Shown: positions 1 to 11,696 of the stretch, in pieces
How the letters are laid out: the number at the start of each line of letters is the position of its first letter
Position numbering within the stretch: the first letter of the stretch is position 1
Notes under the pieces: generated by a model
The model's input: the letters and a program-made list of their open reading frames with translations, nothing else
Database searches by the model: none
Told to the model about the DNA's origin: nothing
NCBI GenBank assembly: GCA_008933995.1
Contig: WARS01001853.1
Coordinates: 579,001-643,000 of the forward strand
Reading direction: 5' to 3'
DNA length: 64,000 nt
From: Datnioides undecimradiatus
Lineage: Eukaryota > Chordata > Actinopteri > Lobotiformes > Datnioididae
Program-made: the position numbers and the translations under genes

Positions 1-1379
1 ATGTTAGTTCATTTTCCTCCTTTAAACAACGCCGACGCTTCAGGAAGTCTGCAGGAGTCTGCAGGAGAGCGCCTCCGCTCAGTTTAGCCACGGTTGTTCA
101 TAATATAGCTTTCCATGATTCATAGTGAAAGGGCGGCGTCCCGCCCTGCAGGATACAGTATTATCTGAGTGACATTTGCACCCTCATGCTCCCAGTTTGC
201 TTCCATTTTCCAGCTCTCACTCACAATTATCTTCATCGTCATCTATTCAAACTGAATCTCCAGGGAAAGGAAATTAAATTTAGCCCCTGCTGTGCATCTG
301 CACCAACTGAACCAACGCATTGTGACAGTCATAAGCCTCTTTTGGACACTTCATGACATACACGTGATGGCAATTATATATGCCAGTCTCATATTTAAAT
401 ACGCTCCCACACAGGTGATACATTAAAGTCATAAAGGAGCTCACACTCAGGCTGGACCCTGGAAAACTCCTGAAACACAGCGTGGCTAAAGCTTTGCCGA
501 GCTGTCCTACATGCATCACTTCTTTATTCCACAAATCTGTCAGTTAATGATCGTATTGTGTGCAGAAAGCAAACAGTATGAGCTGGATAAACCACAAAAT
601 GCAGCTTCTCACAGGACCACAGAACAGTTTGGACCTGAAAGGAATCACAACCAAATGAGGACAGTTGAATCTGACTCATCTGAGTATAACACCTGCTCTT
701 ATACGACAAATTAAAGTGTCTGCACACAATTAATTTTGCCTCTAAAGGCAAAATACCATGGAAACTCAGAGCTATATTATCATCTGATTCATGTAAAAAC
801 ATGCAACTGCACATTCGTGGTGGATGAACAATGTGAACTGGTACTTTTGGTGTTTGTGGTGCAGCAATTGCAAAATAGTTGCACAGAAAGAATAATTGCA
901 TCCACGGTGATGATACACATGCACAGATTTCTGCTTCAGATTATTAAAAACCTTCCAAAGCATGGACATATTACTCAAACTGGCCTTCGTAGATCATATT
1001 TCATGCGTCTATGGTTCCCATTGTCCCTGTTTTTAATGCTTGTGTGCAGGAGGAGGGAGGAGCTCCGTGGTCCGGGCGGCGCCTCTGAGCTCGGAGCTCA
1101 AACTCGCTCCTGTTCTGTCACTGACAAAAGGTCCAAGAACAAAATGTGTCCGGTCCAGGTTTGATGACACTGACCTTTTCCCCGGCCGCCCCCCTGAACT
1201 CAAACCTGAATTTCAGATGAGCTCATATGTATTCAGCTGAATCTCATCACCCTCCTGATGCTCTGGAGACCGTCGGCTCATCCAGAGCAGCTCCCCCTTC
1301 TTCCTACTCCTCATCAGCACCGGACTGACCACTGAGGCGCTGCAGTGATAGCTGACATTTTGGTCACAGGAAGTGTAGA
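1..1379. other. Non-coding stretch, no gene recognised
   Basis: No frame resembles a known protein, and the short frames (up to about 140 codons, 280-1240) overlap each other on both strands. A ten-base duplication (gtctgcagga twice, 47-66) is the only tandem structure seen. The sequence reads as ordinary unique teleost intergenic or intronic DNA. Confidence 0.6.
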
Positions 1380-1720
1380 GGGTTCATCCTCTGGGGAACA
1401 TGAACCTGATGAGTAAATGTCACGTCCAGCTACCCCATTCGATTTCAATAAATCAACTTGCAATCAACTCGAGGTGTGCTGAGTGTGGGTAGTGGTCACC
1501 AAAAAATGGGATTCTTCCTCTGAGGACCACGAACGTCTGCAGAAAACTGAATGGAAATCAGGTGGTTAGTCTTTGCAGCACACCGGGGTAGCTGCCTGCT
1601 TCACATGGACGACAGTCGGCCTTGTCAGGGGTTAGAAATCATCCTCTGGGGACCATGAATGTCTGTTGAGGTTGTGCGTTAATCAGTAAGAGGAAAGAGG
1701 ATCCACCTCGCCGTGGCCTC
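1380..1720 (+). repeat. Degenerate dispersed fish repeat with three CTCTGGGGACCATGAA-like motifs
   Basis: Related motifs occur at about 1384-1404, 1512-1533 and 1639-1661 (best copy ctctggggaccatgaatgtc). I recognise this phrase from a dispersed repeat common in spiny-rayed fish genomes, but I cannot give a database name. The same motif occurs in reverse complement at about 62150-62172 and 62256-62280. No target-site duplication or clear ends are visible, so this is an old copy. Confidence 0.5.
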
Positions 1721-3982
1721 CCTTTTGCTCATGGTCCCAAAACACAATCATTATAGGACAAAGTCAATTTTTTGTGGGAAAATCTGCTGAATTTTGAAAA
1801 TAACTCCCCAAAAAGGCAGAATTTGAAAGAAGTCAAAGAGTCATGCGTCTTTTAAATTATGCATTGGTTTCAGTTTTAGGTCGTCTTTATGGCAGCCATA
1901 ATTATACAATAACCAGGGTCTGCTGAATTCCAACATATTTCAGTTTCTATGGTCATAATGTCATAAAACTTCAGAGACCTCCGAGGTTTCTTCTGCTCTG
2001 AGACGGTGTCTGATGCCTTCTCTGCACATCCGTGTTTCTGTCATTCCCCCTGCTGAGTGAAGGACACAATGGATGCACAAACCATGTCCTCATGGAAGTC
2101 CTCTGTGTCTGGTGTGGAGGCGGTGTGAGGTGGTCTGATCTTGGCGGATGCTGTGAGCGAGATGCAGCGTGACCTCTGGGTCTCTGAGAGTCCACAGTCT
2201 TCATTAACAGTCAGGTAAATATGTTATTATGGCCCAAGGCAGCAGCTCACTTCCACCTGAGAGAGGAGCCTGGGTTGCCGGGGGCAACGGTGAGCCCAGT
2301 TTGTTGAAATGGGATCCAGTCCATGAAAATATTGCTTTTGTAGTATTTTGTGTTTGTTTTTTTGTGGGTTTGCAGTCGCGAGGAGTCCGATTGTGTTTTT
2401 ATCCCAAAGTTTGGTCGTCTTCTCTGACTCCACCAAACTCTTCTCGTCCACTCTTCAGTCCTGGTGGCATCTCTTTCTTCCACTCTGCCCACTCTGCTTG
2501 CTCTGTATGTGTTTCTCTCCCTCAGACTGTCTCTCTCTCTTTCAATCTCCTTGTTTTGCTTTTCATTTATTGCCTTGTTTGGCCCATAAGGAGCAGGCTT
2601 TTGTTATGGAAAACTGTGGCTGAAAAGCGAAATGGGAACACATTTAGAGTCTTTCAGAACTGGAACTGAGAAACCTTCTCTGTGCGACGCAGCATGGGGT
2701 TTTTCCATCGGGTAGATAGACAAACTATTGGTAGGAACATCCTTTTGACACATGCAATTTTCATTTCATTTGGTCCGCTGATCAGGAGGTTCAATCGGCA
2801 CCCATCAGCTAAATGTTGGAGCAGGTGCCTAATGAGGCAGCTAGACAGTGACTCCATTTCCAACCTCCTGCTGTGTTCAGGTCGAACTGGGCTGAAGTCT
2901 TCTGTCTGCAACATGTATTTCATATAATCTGATTGATGTACGGTCACATAATGCCGTGTTTCTCCACGTCAGCCATGCACATCAAGCCAAACAGTCTAAC
3001 GTGGAATTCATCTGGGCTGTCAAATGTGAGGAAAGACTCCGGAGGTGCATTCTGGACAAACTCTGATGAAGATGGACATGATGAAGCCGCATTTGTCAGT
3101 AAAATCTGATTTTGATTGTTCACTCAAGATCGACTGCCTCTTGAGTGACAGGCCCAATCAAAATTCAGCACAAAGCGCAGGAATCTAAGAATTCAGGACA
3201 GTCATCCTCATGGAAAAGCGGTGAACATGCATCTGGAGCACGTGCTGAGATGATCGGGGAGCTCTGCATAACATGCCCTGCTTCACCCTGCAGAGCCACA
3301 CCCATCACAGCACTGTGGGGGATGTTTACAACTTACAATTTGTGTTTTGCACATAAGTCTGACCGAGCTGTGGATTTGTTTACAGTCCGTTTGATCATGT
3401 GACTGCTCGTATCTGTTGCAGTGTTTGTAGAGATTGTTTCAAGATCTCAGCAACAACATTGGTGACTTCCTTATTAATGATAACCAATGGTCATAAATGC
3501 GCAAGTAGCTATGCACTGGGAGATAATATTCCAACATAAAGAAGTGTGAAATGTGATATAATGAGAGGAAACAAACGTAAAACATCATTTGTGCAATAAA
3601 CAGTCGACAAACCACTGCAGCCGCTGGCGATGGTCGAGTTACAGGCGTTCAAATGACGTCCTCCAGTGCAGAGCCCGGCGCTCCTCAGATGGAGGCCCGT
3701 CGCTCCAGCTGTCGACCTCACATAACTGGCTCGACCTTCCTGACTGTCACACGACGATCAACGACCTTAATGCTGCTTGACGACACGCTAATCCGGATGA
3801 CAGCGCTAAGCCGCCGTATAGGCGTCATCTGCTCGCTGTGAAGCCACCGAACGTTTTCCGCTTTCCAGCAAGTCCTGAATTAGATTCAGTGCAGAGTTTT
3901 GACCTGTGCTCTCCTGCCTGTGAGTCACACATGAGGGGAGAAAGAAGAGAGAGTGTGTTCTGCAGTATCTGCTGAATATTAC

Positions 3983-3990
<8 letters not shown>
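1721..3990. other. Non-coding stretch, no gene recognised
   Basis: Several overlapping frames of 60-146 codons are open on both strands between 1971 and 2950. None has a recognisable domain. A short pyrimidine tract lies at about 2515-2545. Nothing else stands out. Confidence 0.55.

Positions 3991-4025
<35 letters not shown>
3991..4025 (+). repeat. (GT)n microsatellite
   Basis: Uninterrupted GT dinucleotides, about 17 units, followed by an interrupted gagtgcatgtgtgtgt continuation. Typical teleost dinucleotide microsatellite, probably length-polymorphic. Confidence 0.97.
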
Positions 4026-4027
<2 letters not shown>

Positions 4028-4735
4028 TGCATGTGTGTGTTTCGAGGGCTTAATAGCGAACGGTGTGCCTCGCTAGTCAATTCAATGAATCCTAATGCAT
4101 TTCAGATTTAGCAGCCAGCCCAAAAGTCTCACCACCCATGATGTGATCAGAGCAAACGCAACAGTGTGTGATTGTTATTTGTATATTTGCTGGAAATATA
4201 ATAAATAACTGTTGTTATTGTTTGTGTGCACGCAAGTTTTGATCATTGGAACACTGATAACAACAAAATAACGAAGAAGGCACCCAATAATTATTCATTG
4301 TAATTTGCATTTTTTCACTTTTGGTTTTAAGCAATTGCTGCACGTGCTGTCATTTCTTATTTGCATTACCTGATCTGACCACATGAGGACAATTAGGTGC
4401 ATGTTTACACATTGTGCAAATGTGGAGCAGCATTAGCATCAGTCTGGGCTGACGTTTCGGACACTGGTGCAATATCCCATAGTCTTTTAGCTCCGGTTTG
4501 GTCTCCCAGAGTGGCTGAAGGACATGTCTGGCTCGGTCATGTTCGCCGGTTAGCTGCTGCATATGTGTTTTGTTCAGTCCTGGACAGGTGATGTATGAAC
4601 TGTGCTGATGAGATGAGCGAGCGTTAACAGACGTATTTGTTTTACCTGTGAATCGGGCCTGTATCATTTGAGGATAAATGCATTCATAATGAACTCATTA
4701 TATTTTAATACCTGCATGCACAATGTTGTATATAA
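4026..4735. other. Non-coding stretch with AT-rich part
   Basis: About 4140-4340 is AT-rich with many TTATT/AATAA words. The open frames at 4350-4667 lie in opposite strands of the same DNA and resemble no family. No structure beyond this is seen. Confidence 0.5.
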
Positions 4736-4762
4736 GTGTGTGTGTGTGTGTGTGTGTGTGTG
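4736..4762 (+). repeat. (GT)n microsatellite
   Basis: About 13 GT units. A shorter (GT)7 tract follows at about 4878-4891. Confidence 0.95.
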
Positions 4763-4891
4763 GTGTTCAGCTGCACTGGCTGTAAGCAGGTGCTCAGGTG
4801 TCCTTGGCTTGAACTTGACACTCGCCTCATGAATCAATCTCGACTCTAGGGTTATCTGGCAGTGGTGTAGGCACCAGTGTGTGTGTGTGTG

Positions 4892-6369
4892 AGAGGCAGG
4901 TTAAGACTGGCCAGGAAGGTATTAACTTCTGATTGATTCATTTGGCTCTAATCCACCTCCCAGTGAAAGGTGCAGCCCGGCTCTCTCCTTTTCGAGACGT
5001 TATTTACTCGACGTTCTCACACAGCCTCCCTCCCGGACGTGAAGGTGCTCAAAAATGCGTTTGCACTTTTAGTCGCTCTTCACCTGATTTACTTTGCGGT
5101 GCGAGTCCTTCATTATAATCCCCTCAGCCTCCGTAGTCACCGTCCCTGCAAACTTTTTATTCTGAAATTCAAACACAAGCCTCTTGAGATGAATCACTTT
5201 CGGTTTTAAAGAGGTCCTCAGACGCACAGCACAAACACTCCACTGACAGATGTTAGACAGTAGCCGGCAAGCTAGGTGCCTAAGATAAAGATAACCACAA
5301 TGCTTTGTTGTTATAGTTCTTTTCCTGGGAACTCAGCGATATGCATGAAGCTTCTGCTTGAACTCATTCGTCCATCTCACTGTCAGGAGAGTCGGTTGCC
5401 TGGTGCGACCTTTAGGATCCCCTCTCTGCAGTGAGATACTGGTCCTTCTCGCTGTGACTCCTCTTCTCAAAGAAGCCCCTCCAGCTCCTCAGGACCCAGG
5501 GCAGAGTGCCTCAGGATTTAGAGGCAACGCTGTCCAACAGTGGGATGAGAGGTGGTGGATGGTGCACACATCCTGTTTGATTCCTGCAGGAGGAGGGTGT
5601 GACTTCAGACATAATGAGCCTCGAGCTCTTGGTGGATTTCGGATGTGTTGCAGGACACACCATCGTGGGCAGAGGAGATCGGAAGCTGAATTGGGTTTTC
5701 GCCATGTGAAGGGACATATGTGCATCCACGCTCAATGAGCAACCAATAGGAACGTCTCTGAAATGACCTGTGACTGCCACCTGAACATCTTCTCTCACAG
5801 GTTAGAGGTCGTCCAATGACAGCCCAAACAACTGCGTACCCCAGCTTTTATTGGTTTAAACTGAACTCTGCTGCTTACTGGATATGATGCCTCTTTAAAT
5901 AATTCACATTTCAGGTTTGAGTAAAAGCTAAAGTAACTTCTGAGTTTTATCTTTTTTATGTTAATGGATTATAAGGATGTTGTAAACCCGTGCTTCCTGA
6001 CAGCTGATTTGTTGGATGACTTGTCGGTAATGAGCTGTCACATCTGACAAGAGTTTCTGAAAATTATAGTCAAATAATCCATTTTAAATCTTATTACAGC
6101 GATCCCCATGAAATAAATGTTCTTTTTGTGATAACTCTGGTTATTCTGAAGAACAAAAGTGCAACAAACCCATTTTTAAGGCGACTGCAGAACTTTAAGA
6201 CGGCAACAAATGGAGGCTTTTGGTCTGAGACTGAAAGGGTTAAACGAGACCACGTCACACAGGTCACCGTCCGGCTGCTGTGAATGCATTTTCCAAACGT
6301 TTCCTCTCTGCAGACTGACAGACGCAGTGGACCAGATCTTGCCTCGCTCTTACCGAGAGCAATTAGCGA
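4892..6369. other. Non-coding stretch, no gene recognised
   Basis: The open frames at 4933-5209 and 5358-5798 overlap on both strands and show no domain. One contains a chance hydrophobic run. Unique-looking DNA without obvious repeats. Confidence 0.5.
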
Positions 6370-6474
6370 GCAGAAGAGAGAGAGAGGTGAAGAGGGAGAG
6401 CGAAAGAGAATGGCAATTATGATTAATTATCTGCTGCACGTGTGTGTGTGTGTGCACAGAAGTGTGTGTGTCGC
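6370..6474 (+). repeat. GA-rich tract followed by interrupted (GT)n
   Basis: Purine-rich agagagagaggtgaagaggg-type DNA at 6370-6418 is followed by GT tracts at about 6438-6454 and 6461-6472. The 80-100 codon frames across it translate the simple sequence and are not genes. Confidence 0.8.
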
Positions 6475-6879
6475 ATGTCCATTAGGATTTCATTTGTGCA
6501 CCAGCCTGCTTTTGTTTTGAACCGCAGCCGACGTCATTTTCAAACACACACGTCATTTCCAGGCATATTTTTGGTTTTCCAGTTCTCACCTTCCTCTGCT
6601 TTCTCTCAGACTTCCGTGACTTTCTTTATTTTAGCCCTGAGCAAAAGTAAATCAGTGTATTTCAGTGCAAACGCATCAGTTGCATGTGGCTGTCACAGCT
6701 TGGTTCGGTTTAGTATGAGATCACCATTTGTGTTAAAATAAGCACATTAGTTACTTAACTTCAGTTCTGACATAAGTTATAGGACACTGGAGCATTGGAG
6801 AAGAACGTTTGTTTGGTTTGAACACTAAACTGCTTCATTAGGTTGAGGGAAATGTTATTTTTGGGTTAAAATATGTAAA
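6475..6879. other. Non-coding stretch, nothing recognised
   Basis: Moderately AT-rich single-copy-looking DNA without a coding signal or repeat that I can identify. Confidence 0.45.
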
Positions 6880-6955
6880 AATGTTTTGAAAGGTTCAGTT
6901 GATTTTCCTAAATTTCCCTCAGGATTAATAAAGTATCTATCTATCTATCTATCTT
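6880..6955 (+). mobile_element. 3' tail of a non-LTR retroposon with (ATCT)n end
   Basis: The phrase aaatttccctcaggattaat is followed by aaag and then about five TATC/ATCT units at 6934-6955. This arrangement is a very common retroposon 3' end in teleosts (Rex1/CR1-type or a SINE sharing that tail; exact family uncertain). Only the tail is recognisable, so the insertion is strongly 5'-truncated or old. A reverse-oriented relative lies at 16515-16760. Confidence 0.6.
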
Positions 6956-7186
6956 GATTGTACACATTGTAAGTTGTTTATGCTAACTGATTAAACTTAT
7001 ATTTCATTAAGATGACTTTTGATGTGTTGGTTTGACCCATCCCTCCACCCAGACCTTCTCCACCTTTACGCCGTCCTTATAGTCTTTATATAACGTCACA
7101 TGACCTCCTCCTTCAGCCATCAGAGGTCACTGCCCAACACTTACCAAACGGGCTGAATCACAGTCAGCTGCACTTGTAGAAAGTTA

Positions 7187-7280
7187 CCTGAAGATGTTTC
7201 TCCTCCCATTTGAGAGGCTCCTTCGCTGCTGGTGGATCATCATAATCAGCATGAAAGGGAGTCGATCAGTCCCAATGGAT
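7187..7280. repeat. Fragment of a dispersed teleost repeat (GAAGATGTTTCTCCTC phrase)
   Basis: The phrase cctgaagatgtttctcctcc, followed by a gagaggctccttcgctgctgg segment, matches the general form of a dispersed teleost sequence I recognise (conversion of GAAGACGTTTCGCC...GAGAAGCTTCTTC). Ends are not visible. Possibly a decayed DNA transposon or SINE piece. Confidence 0.35.
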
Positions 7281-8905
7281 TCAAGTAATTCAAATATAAT
7301 TAAATGTAATCATTACTGTTTACGAGAGGGCTGGTTAGACCTAACCGTTTAGCCTGTTGAGTGTTTCAATGTATTGCCATCCATTAACGGAGAGCTGTGT
7401 GCTTTTCATCTACAGATTATTCATTTCGCTGATGCAATGACCCTTCTTCGTGATGAAGGCTTAAGCGATGATCCATCTTCAGTTTAACTGTTGTCGAGCT
7501 GATTTTCAACCTAATTTCAAACCCACAGATTGTTGGCTTTTGGCGCAGCACTAGTTGATCAGGTTGCTCCAAAGTGCAATCAGGTGTTAGCAGAACAAAT
7601 CCTGCTATGTGTGTGAAGATGCGTCACAGTTCCTTAAACCTGTGGTGTCACATGGGGACAAGAACAGCGGCCTCTTTGCTGGAGGTCTTGTGTTTGTTTG
7701 GTCCATCTGTAGACCCTGACCTGCTTCATGCAGGACTGGTGTATGACCTGCACAGAGAATTGGAGTTTGGCGTATGCACCAAATGCAGGTTAAAAGTCTG
7801 AAGTTGTATGCACTTGCACCCAGATTGAAGATCCAAGGCTGACAGGTGATTATAACTAAATTGCATTTGAATGTGCAGCTCCGGGCAGCAGACTGATGGA
7901 GAATGGGGCTGGATGGAGGGAGGGATGGAAGAGGAGGTAATGAAGAGTTTCCCACTGATGACTCCATCTATGAGGACGAAGAGGCAGGAGGGAGAGAGGA
8001 GGTGAGAGCGAGTGACGCTAATGAACAGAGTGGACTGCAGAGTCTGACAGAGAGCATGGCATGAGTCATTTGACTGACAGGTGTGGACCCAGAGTGTGCG
8101 TACATGGTGAGTGTGTGCGGTCCAGAGGAAGGTTGTGACACAGACGCCTTCTTTTAGATTCAGACAGGGTTTCCATCTGCGAATACTGATGGGCAACCAC
8201 AACAGAGTGGGTGAGAGGGAGCGGAGGAGAGACTGAGCAGAACATGACCTGAAGGACCTCAGCAGAGATGGACCTGTCCATTAACAACCTCCGGGCCGAT
8301 TGGCGAAGGAGCTGATAAAGAAACAGATAAAGGACCGACGTGGCGTGCACAGGAGCCTGCGAGGCAGGTTCTGAACACTCTGCAGGGATCATGCACCCCG
8401 TGTGGTTTGGGAAGACTCCAGGAACTGTGACATAACTGGGATCAGGATGAGTCTGACGTTGCTGCAGACCTGACGCCAACAGGTGCTAGATTTCGTCATC
8501 CAATCCCAATTTTACTTTGTGCTAATGTTTTATATCAACACCTGTGTGCTTACAACCCAAAACATCATGAACTATATGCACATTGGCGACAAAGGCTAAA
8601 TTAGCATTATGAGACGGTCACAATCTGGTCAGGTCCCAGAAGAAATTGAGATTTAAGTTCAAATAGGTAGGTTTGTGGTGCACTTTAAGATCAGAGGTTC
8701 TGTCTCATTATGTGTGACATAAATTAATTAACTTAACTTCTGGTTTCACATGTGCCTCCTGACCAACCCATCCACCTCCAACATGCACAGTCCTCGTCGC
8801 TCTTTATACCAACTAACAATCAGCACGAAGAGGGTTTGAAATGAGCTGCTCGGACAAACATGCTGCCTGCTGGATGGTCTGGTTTCTGTCAATGTGTTTG
8901 TGCTA
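7281..8905. other. Non-coding stretch, no gene recognised
   Basis: Open frames of 75-158 codons at 7574-8479 overlap on both strands and show no domain. The purine-rich segment 7900-8010 (ggatggagggagggatggaa type) gives some of them their length. No other structure seen. Confidence 0.5.
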
Positions 8906-9060
8906 AGTGACTATTAGCGTGCTAACGTGCTAAACCAAGATCACGAACATGGTGAACGTCATAGCCAGTAAACATCGGCATGTTAGCATTGTCGTTGTGA
9001 GCATGTTAGCATGCTGGTAGCTCACAGCACGGCCTGACCTCTCGGTTTAAGAGCAGCAGA
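8906..9060 (+). repeat. Dispersed teleost GCATGTTAGCA repeat
   Basis: The block carries gctaacgtgctaaacc, then catgttagcattgtcgttgt and gagcatgttagcatgctgg. I recognise this combination from a dispersed repeat common in percomorph genomes. The tgttagcat/atgctaaca words make it rich in short inverted repeats. A second, weaker, apparently reversed copy is at about 19303-19410. Confidence 0.55.
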
Positions 9061-9489
9061 TTTGCAAACTCACCACTTCTCACGTCAGAAATCCTTTAGT
9101 TGGATTCTTCGGCTGAAACCTTAAATTCATTGTGCCGTCACTGGACTGAGACCGGGCTCCGTTTTGAATGTCACGCCACTTCAGACGGGGACGAAATCAA
9201 TAATGTGCCTTAAAAGTTCAAGCACCACTCCAGTGTTCGACCTCAACCTAAGTGTGGGAATAGCAAATTAGCGCTTTGATGGCATATGATGTGGCTACAG
9301 TTGTGTGCAGAAGATGCAAAACAGCTTTCAGTCCTGCTAATTCGTGCGTTTGTTCAGGCGCGCTTTGAACACACTCGTTCGTGTGCAGTTAGAACGGTGC
9401 ATGAGACGGACGGACAGGGAGGGTTTGTCATTGCTGCAGCTCTCAGGAGTTAAATGAATGAGAATCAGAGCAAAGCTCCAGTCTGTTCA
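9061..9489. other. Non-coding stretch, nothing recognised
   Basis: Unique-looking DNA without a coding frame or repeat that I can support. Confidence 0.45.
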
Positions 9490-10230
9490 CCCGGCAAAGA
9501 TTCTTTACATTCATAAACTGCAGGTTTGCCCGGGAAGAGACTGCACTTCCATTTGCATTTACCATTAATCCACTCACTTAACGTTCATCCCATAAATTTT
9601 CCTGTGATTATCCATAATTTGAACGAAATGGGATCCGTTTTCTTTTTTTTTCTCAGACAAAAAGTTTGTAATTATTCATTAACCTCCTGATAAGTGTTCC
9701 TGAATGCGCATCATTAACATTTTCCCAGTTATTTTCCTGCAGCTTGACTGGCAGTATTATATAAAACATACCCCATTTGCCGCTCTCCAGGACGCGAGGC
9801 AATTAAAGAACAGTATTTCTCCCTCTCGTGAAGTAGGTCGCGGCTAATTGCGTTTGACGATGAAGAGCGGGAACATACTGCGGCAGAAATTACATGCAAG
9901 GCTTGTCACAACAGCTGTATTAATAAACATGAAGACAAAGCGCCTGTGGAGCTCGTCTTTGGGAGGCTTTTGACAGACTGCGCGTTTGTTCAGCTTTTAA
10001 CTAAATTAAAAATGCAGATAATGCTTTCTTGAATGTAAAACTTTGTATATCGGAGGAAACAGTAAAGCTGATTCATTTAGAGGCTGCGTTAAAGTCCCCC
10101 TCCCCCATTAGATTAAGAACAACAAGGTTCAGCTGCTGTCATTTTAATTTCCTGTTTAAGAAAGCATGTTGCAGTATGGAGTGATTAAAAATTCAATAAT
10201 GCACCGCGGTAATTCTTTAATGGGGCTATG
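9490..10230. promoter_or_regulatory. Candidate conserved non-coding element, ATTA-rich
   Basis: This non-repetitive AT-rich block holds many homeodomain-type cores: ccattaatcc near 9562, gtaattattcattaacc near 9668, ggctaattgcg near 9841 and tattaataaac near 9917. It also carries Pit/Oct-like atttgcat words. It lacks long frames. Density of such cores in unique DNA is typical of vertebrate developmental enhancers, but no alignment was possible, so this is inference. Confidence 0.3.
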
Positions 10231-10917
10231 AAAACATGAGATATCCTCTTTCATGAGCACCCGTCAGCTCTGCACTCTCAGATTACGGTTTACTGTTTCT
10301 GTTCCTGCCTTAACGGACCTCAGCAGCTCACAGGCAGTGAAGATGCAGATATAAATGTTATTACGGTCAACTTTATTAAACTCTGTAATTTAGTTATAAA
10401 AATTAGTTTTGTCTGAAGCTGCAGAGAGCGTCTTTGTTTCTTATTAATCATGTGTTAAGCCCGGCATCGACTCTCACGCACAGCCACCACCGGCTGCGCT
10501 GCCCATCGAGGCCTCCTCTGCTTTTATTTCCCTCTATTTAAGCAGGTAAAAGATAAAAATCTCCATTTGCAGGAGAGATCTGGCAAAGGAGGCCGCGTTA
10601 AATCAATGTTACAGCAAAGGAACAACAAAAGCCGCACGAACAGACAAAGACGAATGCAACCGGCTGCAGAAGAGCATAAAAAATAAGCCGTTAAAATGCA
10701 AATACAGGCATTCATAGTTTAAAAATGATCCTAATAATGTAAAAGCAATAAATAATGAGAGAAAGGTGCTGCTTAACAGATTCAGACTCAGTTCATTCAT
10801 TTTCAGTTCAGGCAACCACTGTGTCCTGAGAACACACCCAGTGAGACATCCGTCTGTCACAGTGAAGGTCGTCCAACGATATGTAAAGCATCAGCAGTGT
10901 CTCCTAGAAATGATGTT
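10231..10917. other. Non-coding stretch upstream of L2 copy 1
   Basis: Short minus-strand frames at 10524-10860 are unrecognised. AT-rich DNA with no simple repeats. It may continue the ATTA-rich block before the L2 insertion begins near 10918. Confidence 0.45.
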
Positions 10918-11696
10918 AACACACAACCACCTCCAGCTCAGCCTCTCCAAGATGAGCTCCTGCTCATCCCAGCAAACCCTCTCTACACCCGATCAATATC
11001 CAACTTGGATCCTCTAATGCCTACAAAGCCGACCTGGGCGTTGTGACTGACGATCATCTCGAGGTTCTCCTGGCCTCGGTTGCTTTGCCCTGAGCAACAT
11101 CAGGAGGATCAGACCCGACCTGTCTGAGCGTGCAGCACAGCTCCTGGTTCAGGCCCTCATCATCAACATCTCAAACCCCTGCAGATGACCCAGGATGCAG
11201 CAGCTCGTCTGGTCTCCAACCAGCCCATCAAAGCTCACGTCCCCCCTCTGCTCAGGTCCCTCCACCGGCTCCCAGTCGCTGCTCGCTTACAAAACTATAA
11301 TAACCCAGCTCCTGGAGACCTGAACCCCCTCATCCAGGTCCACACTCCATCCCGCTCTCTACGCTCAGCCAATGGGAGACGTCTGGTCCCAACATCACAA
11401 CGGGGCTGAAACCAGGAGCTGGACTCTTCTCCTCTGTCGTCCCCCAGTGGTGGGGTGAGTTACCTAACTCCATTCGATCTGCAGAGTCCCTCACAACCTT
11501 CAAGAAGCTGCTGAAGACCTTATTGTTTTCAGAACAGCTCCTCTCGTAACGAGCACCTGACATCAGCTCCACCTGTCCACACCTTGGTCCCACTGCACTC
11601 AGAACGTTGCTTCATTGCTTCTCCTACTAGATCTTTGCTTGAGTTGTTCCTATTCTGTATGTACGTCGCTTTGGATTAAAGCTTCTGCCAGATGAC
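10918..11696 (+). mobile_element. 5'-truncated, internally deleted L2-clade LINE, copy 1
   Basis: Translation in shifting frames gives the C-terminal part of an L2/Maui-type reverse transcriptase ORF: NHLQLSLSK near 10925, an NIRRIRPDLSERAAQLLVQA block near 11095, QDAAARLV near 11193, and LLRSLHRLPVAARL near 11245. A SLRSANGRRLVPTSQRG-like segment follows to about 11409. Compared with the usual family order, a SRLDYCNALL-type segment and an FKTLMLAYKA-type segment are missing. The 3' end has cgctttggattaaagcttct, like the conserved UnaL2 tail stem-loop. Frames are broken, so it is not active. Copy 2 at 21930-22645 is nearly identical over the 3' 600 bp. Confidence 0.85.

Noticed and set aside
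4970-5209. Small membrane-protein-like frame with one hydrophobic run
   Set aside because: Single chance hydrophobic stretch, with no other support.
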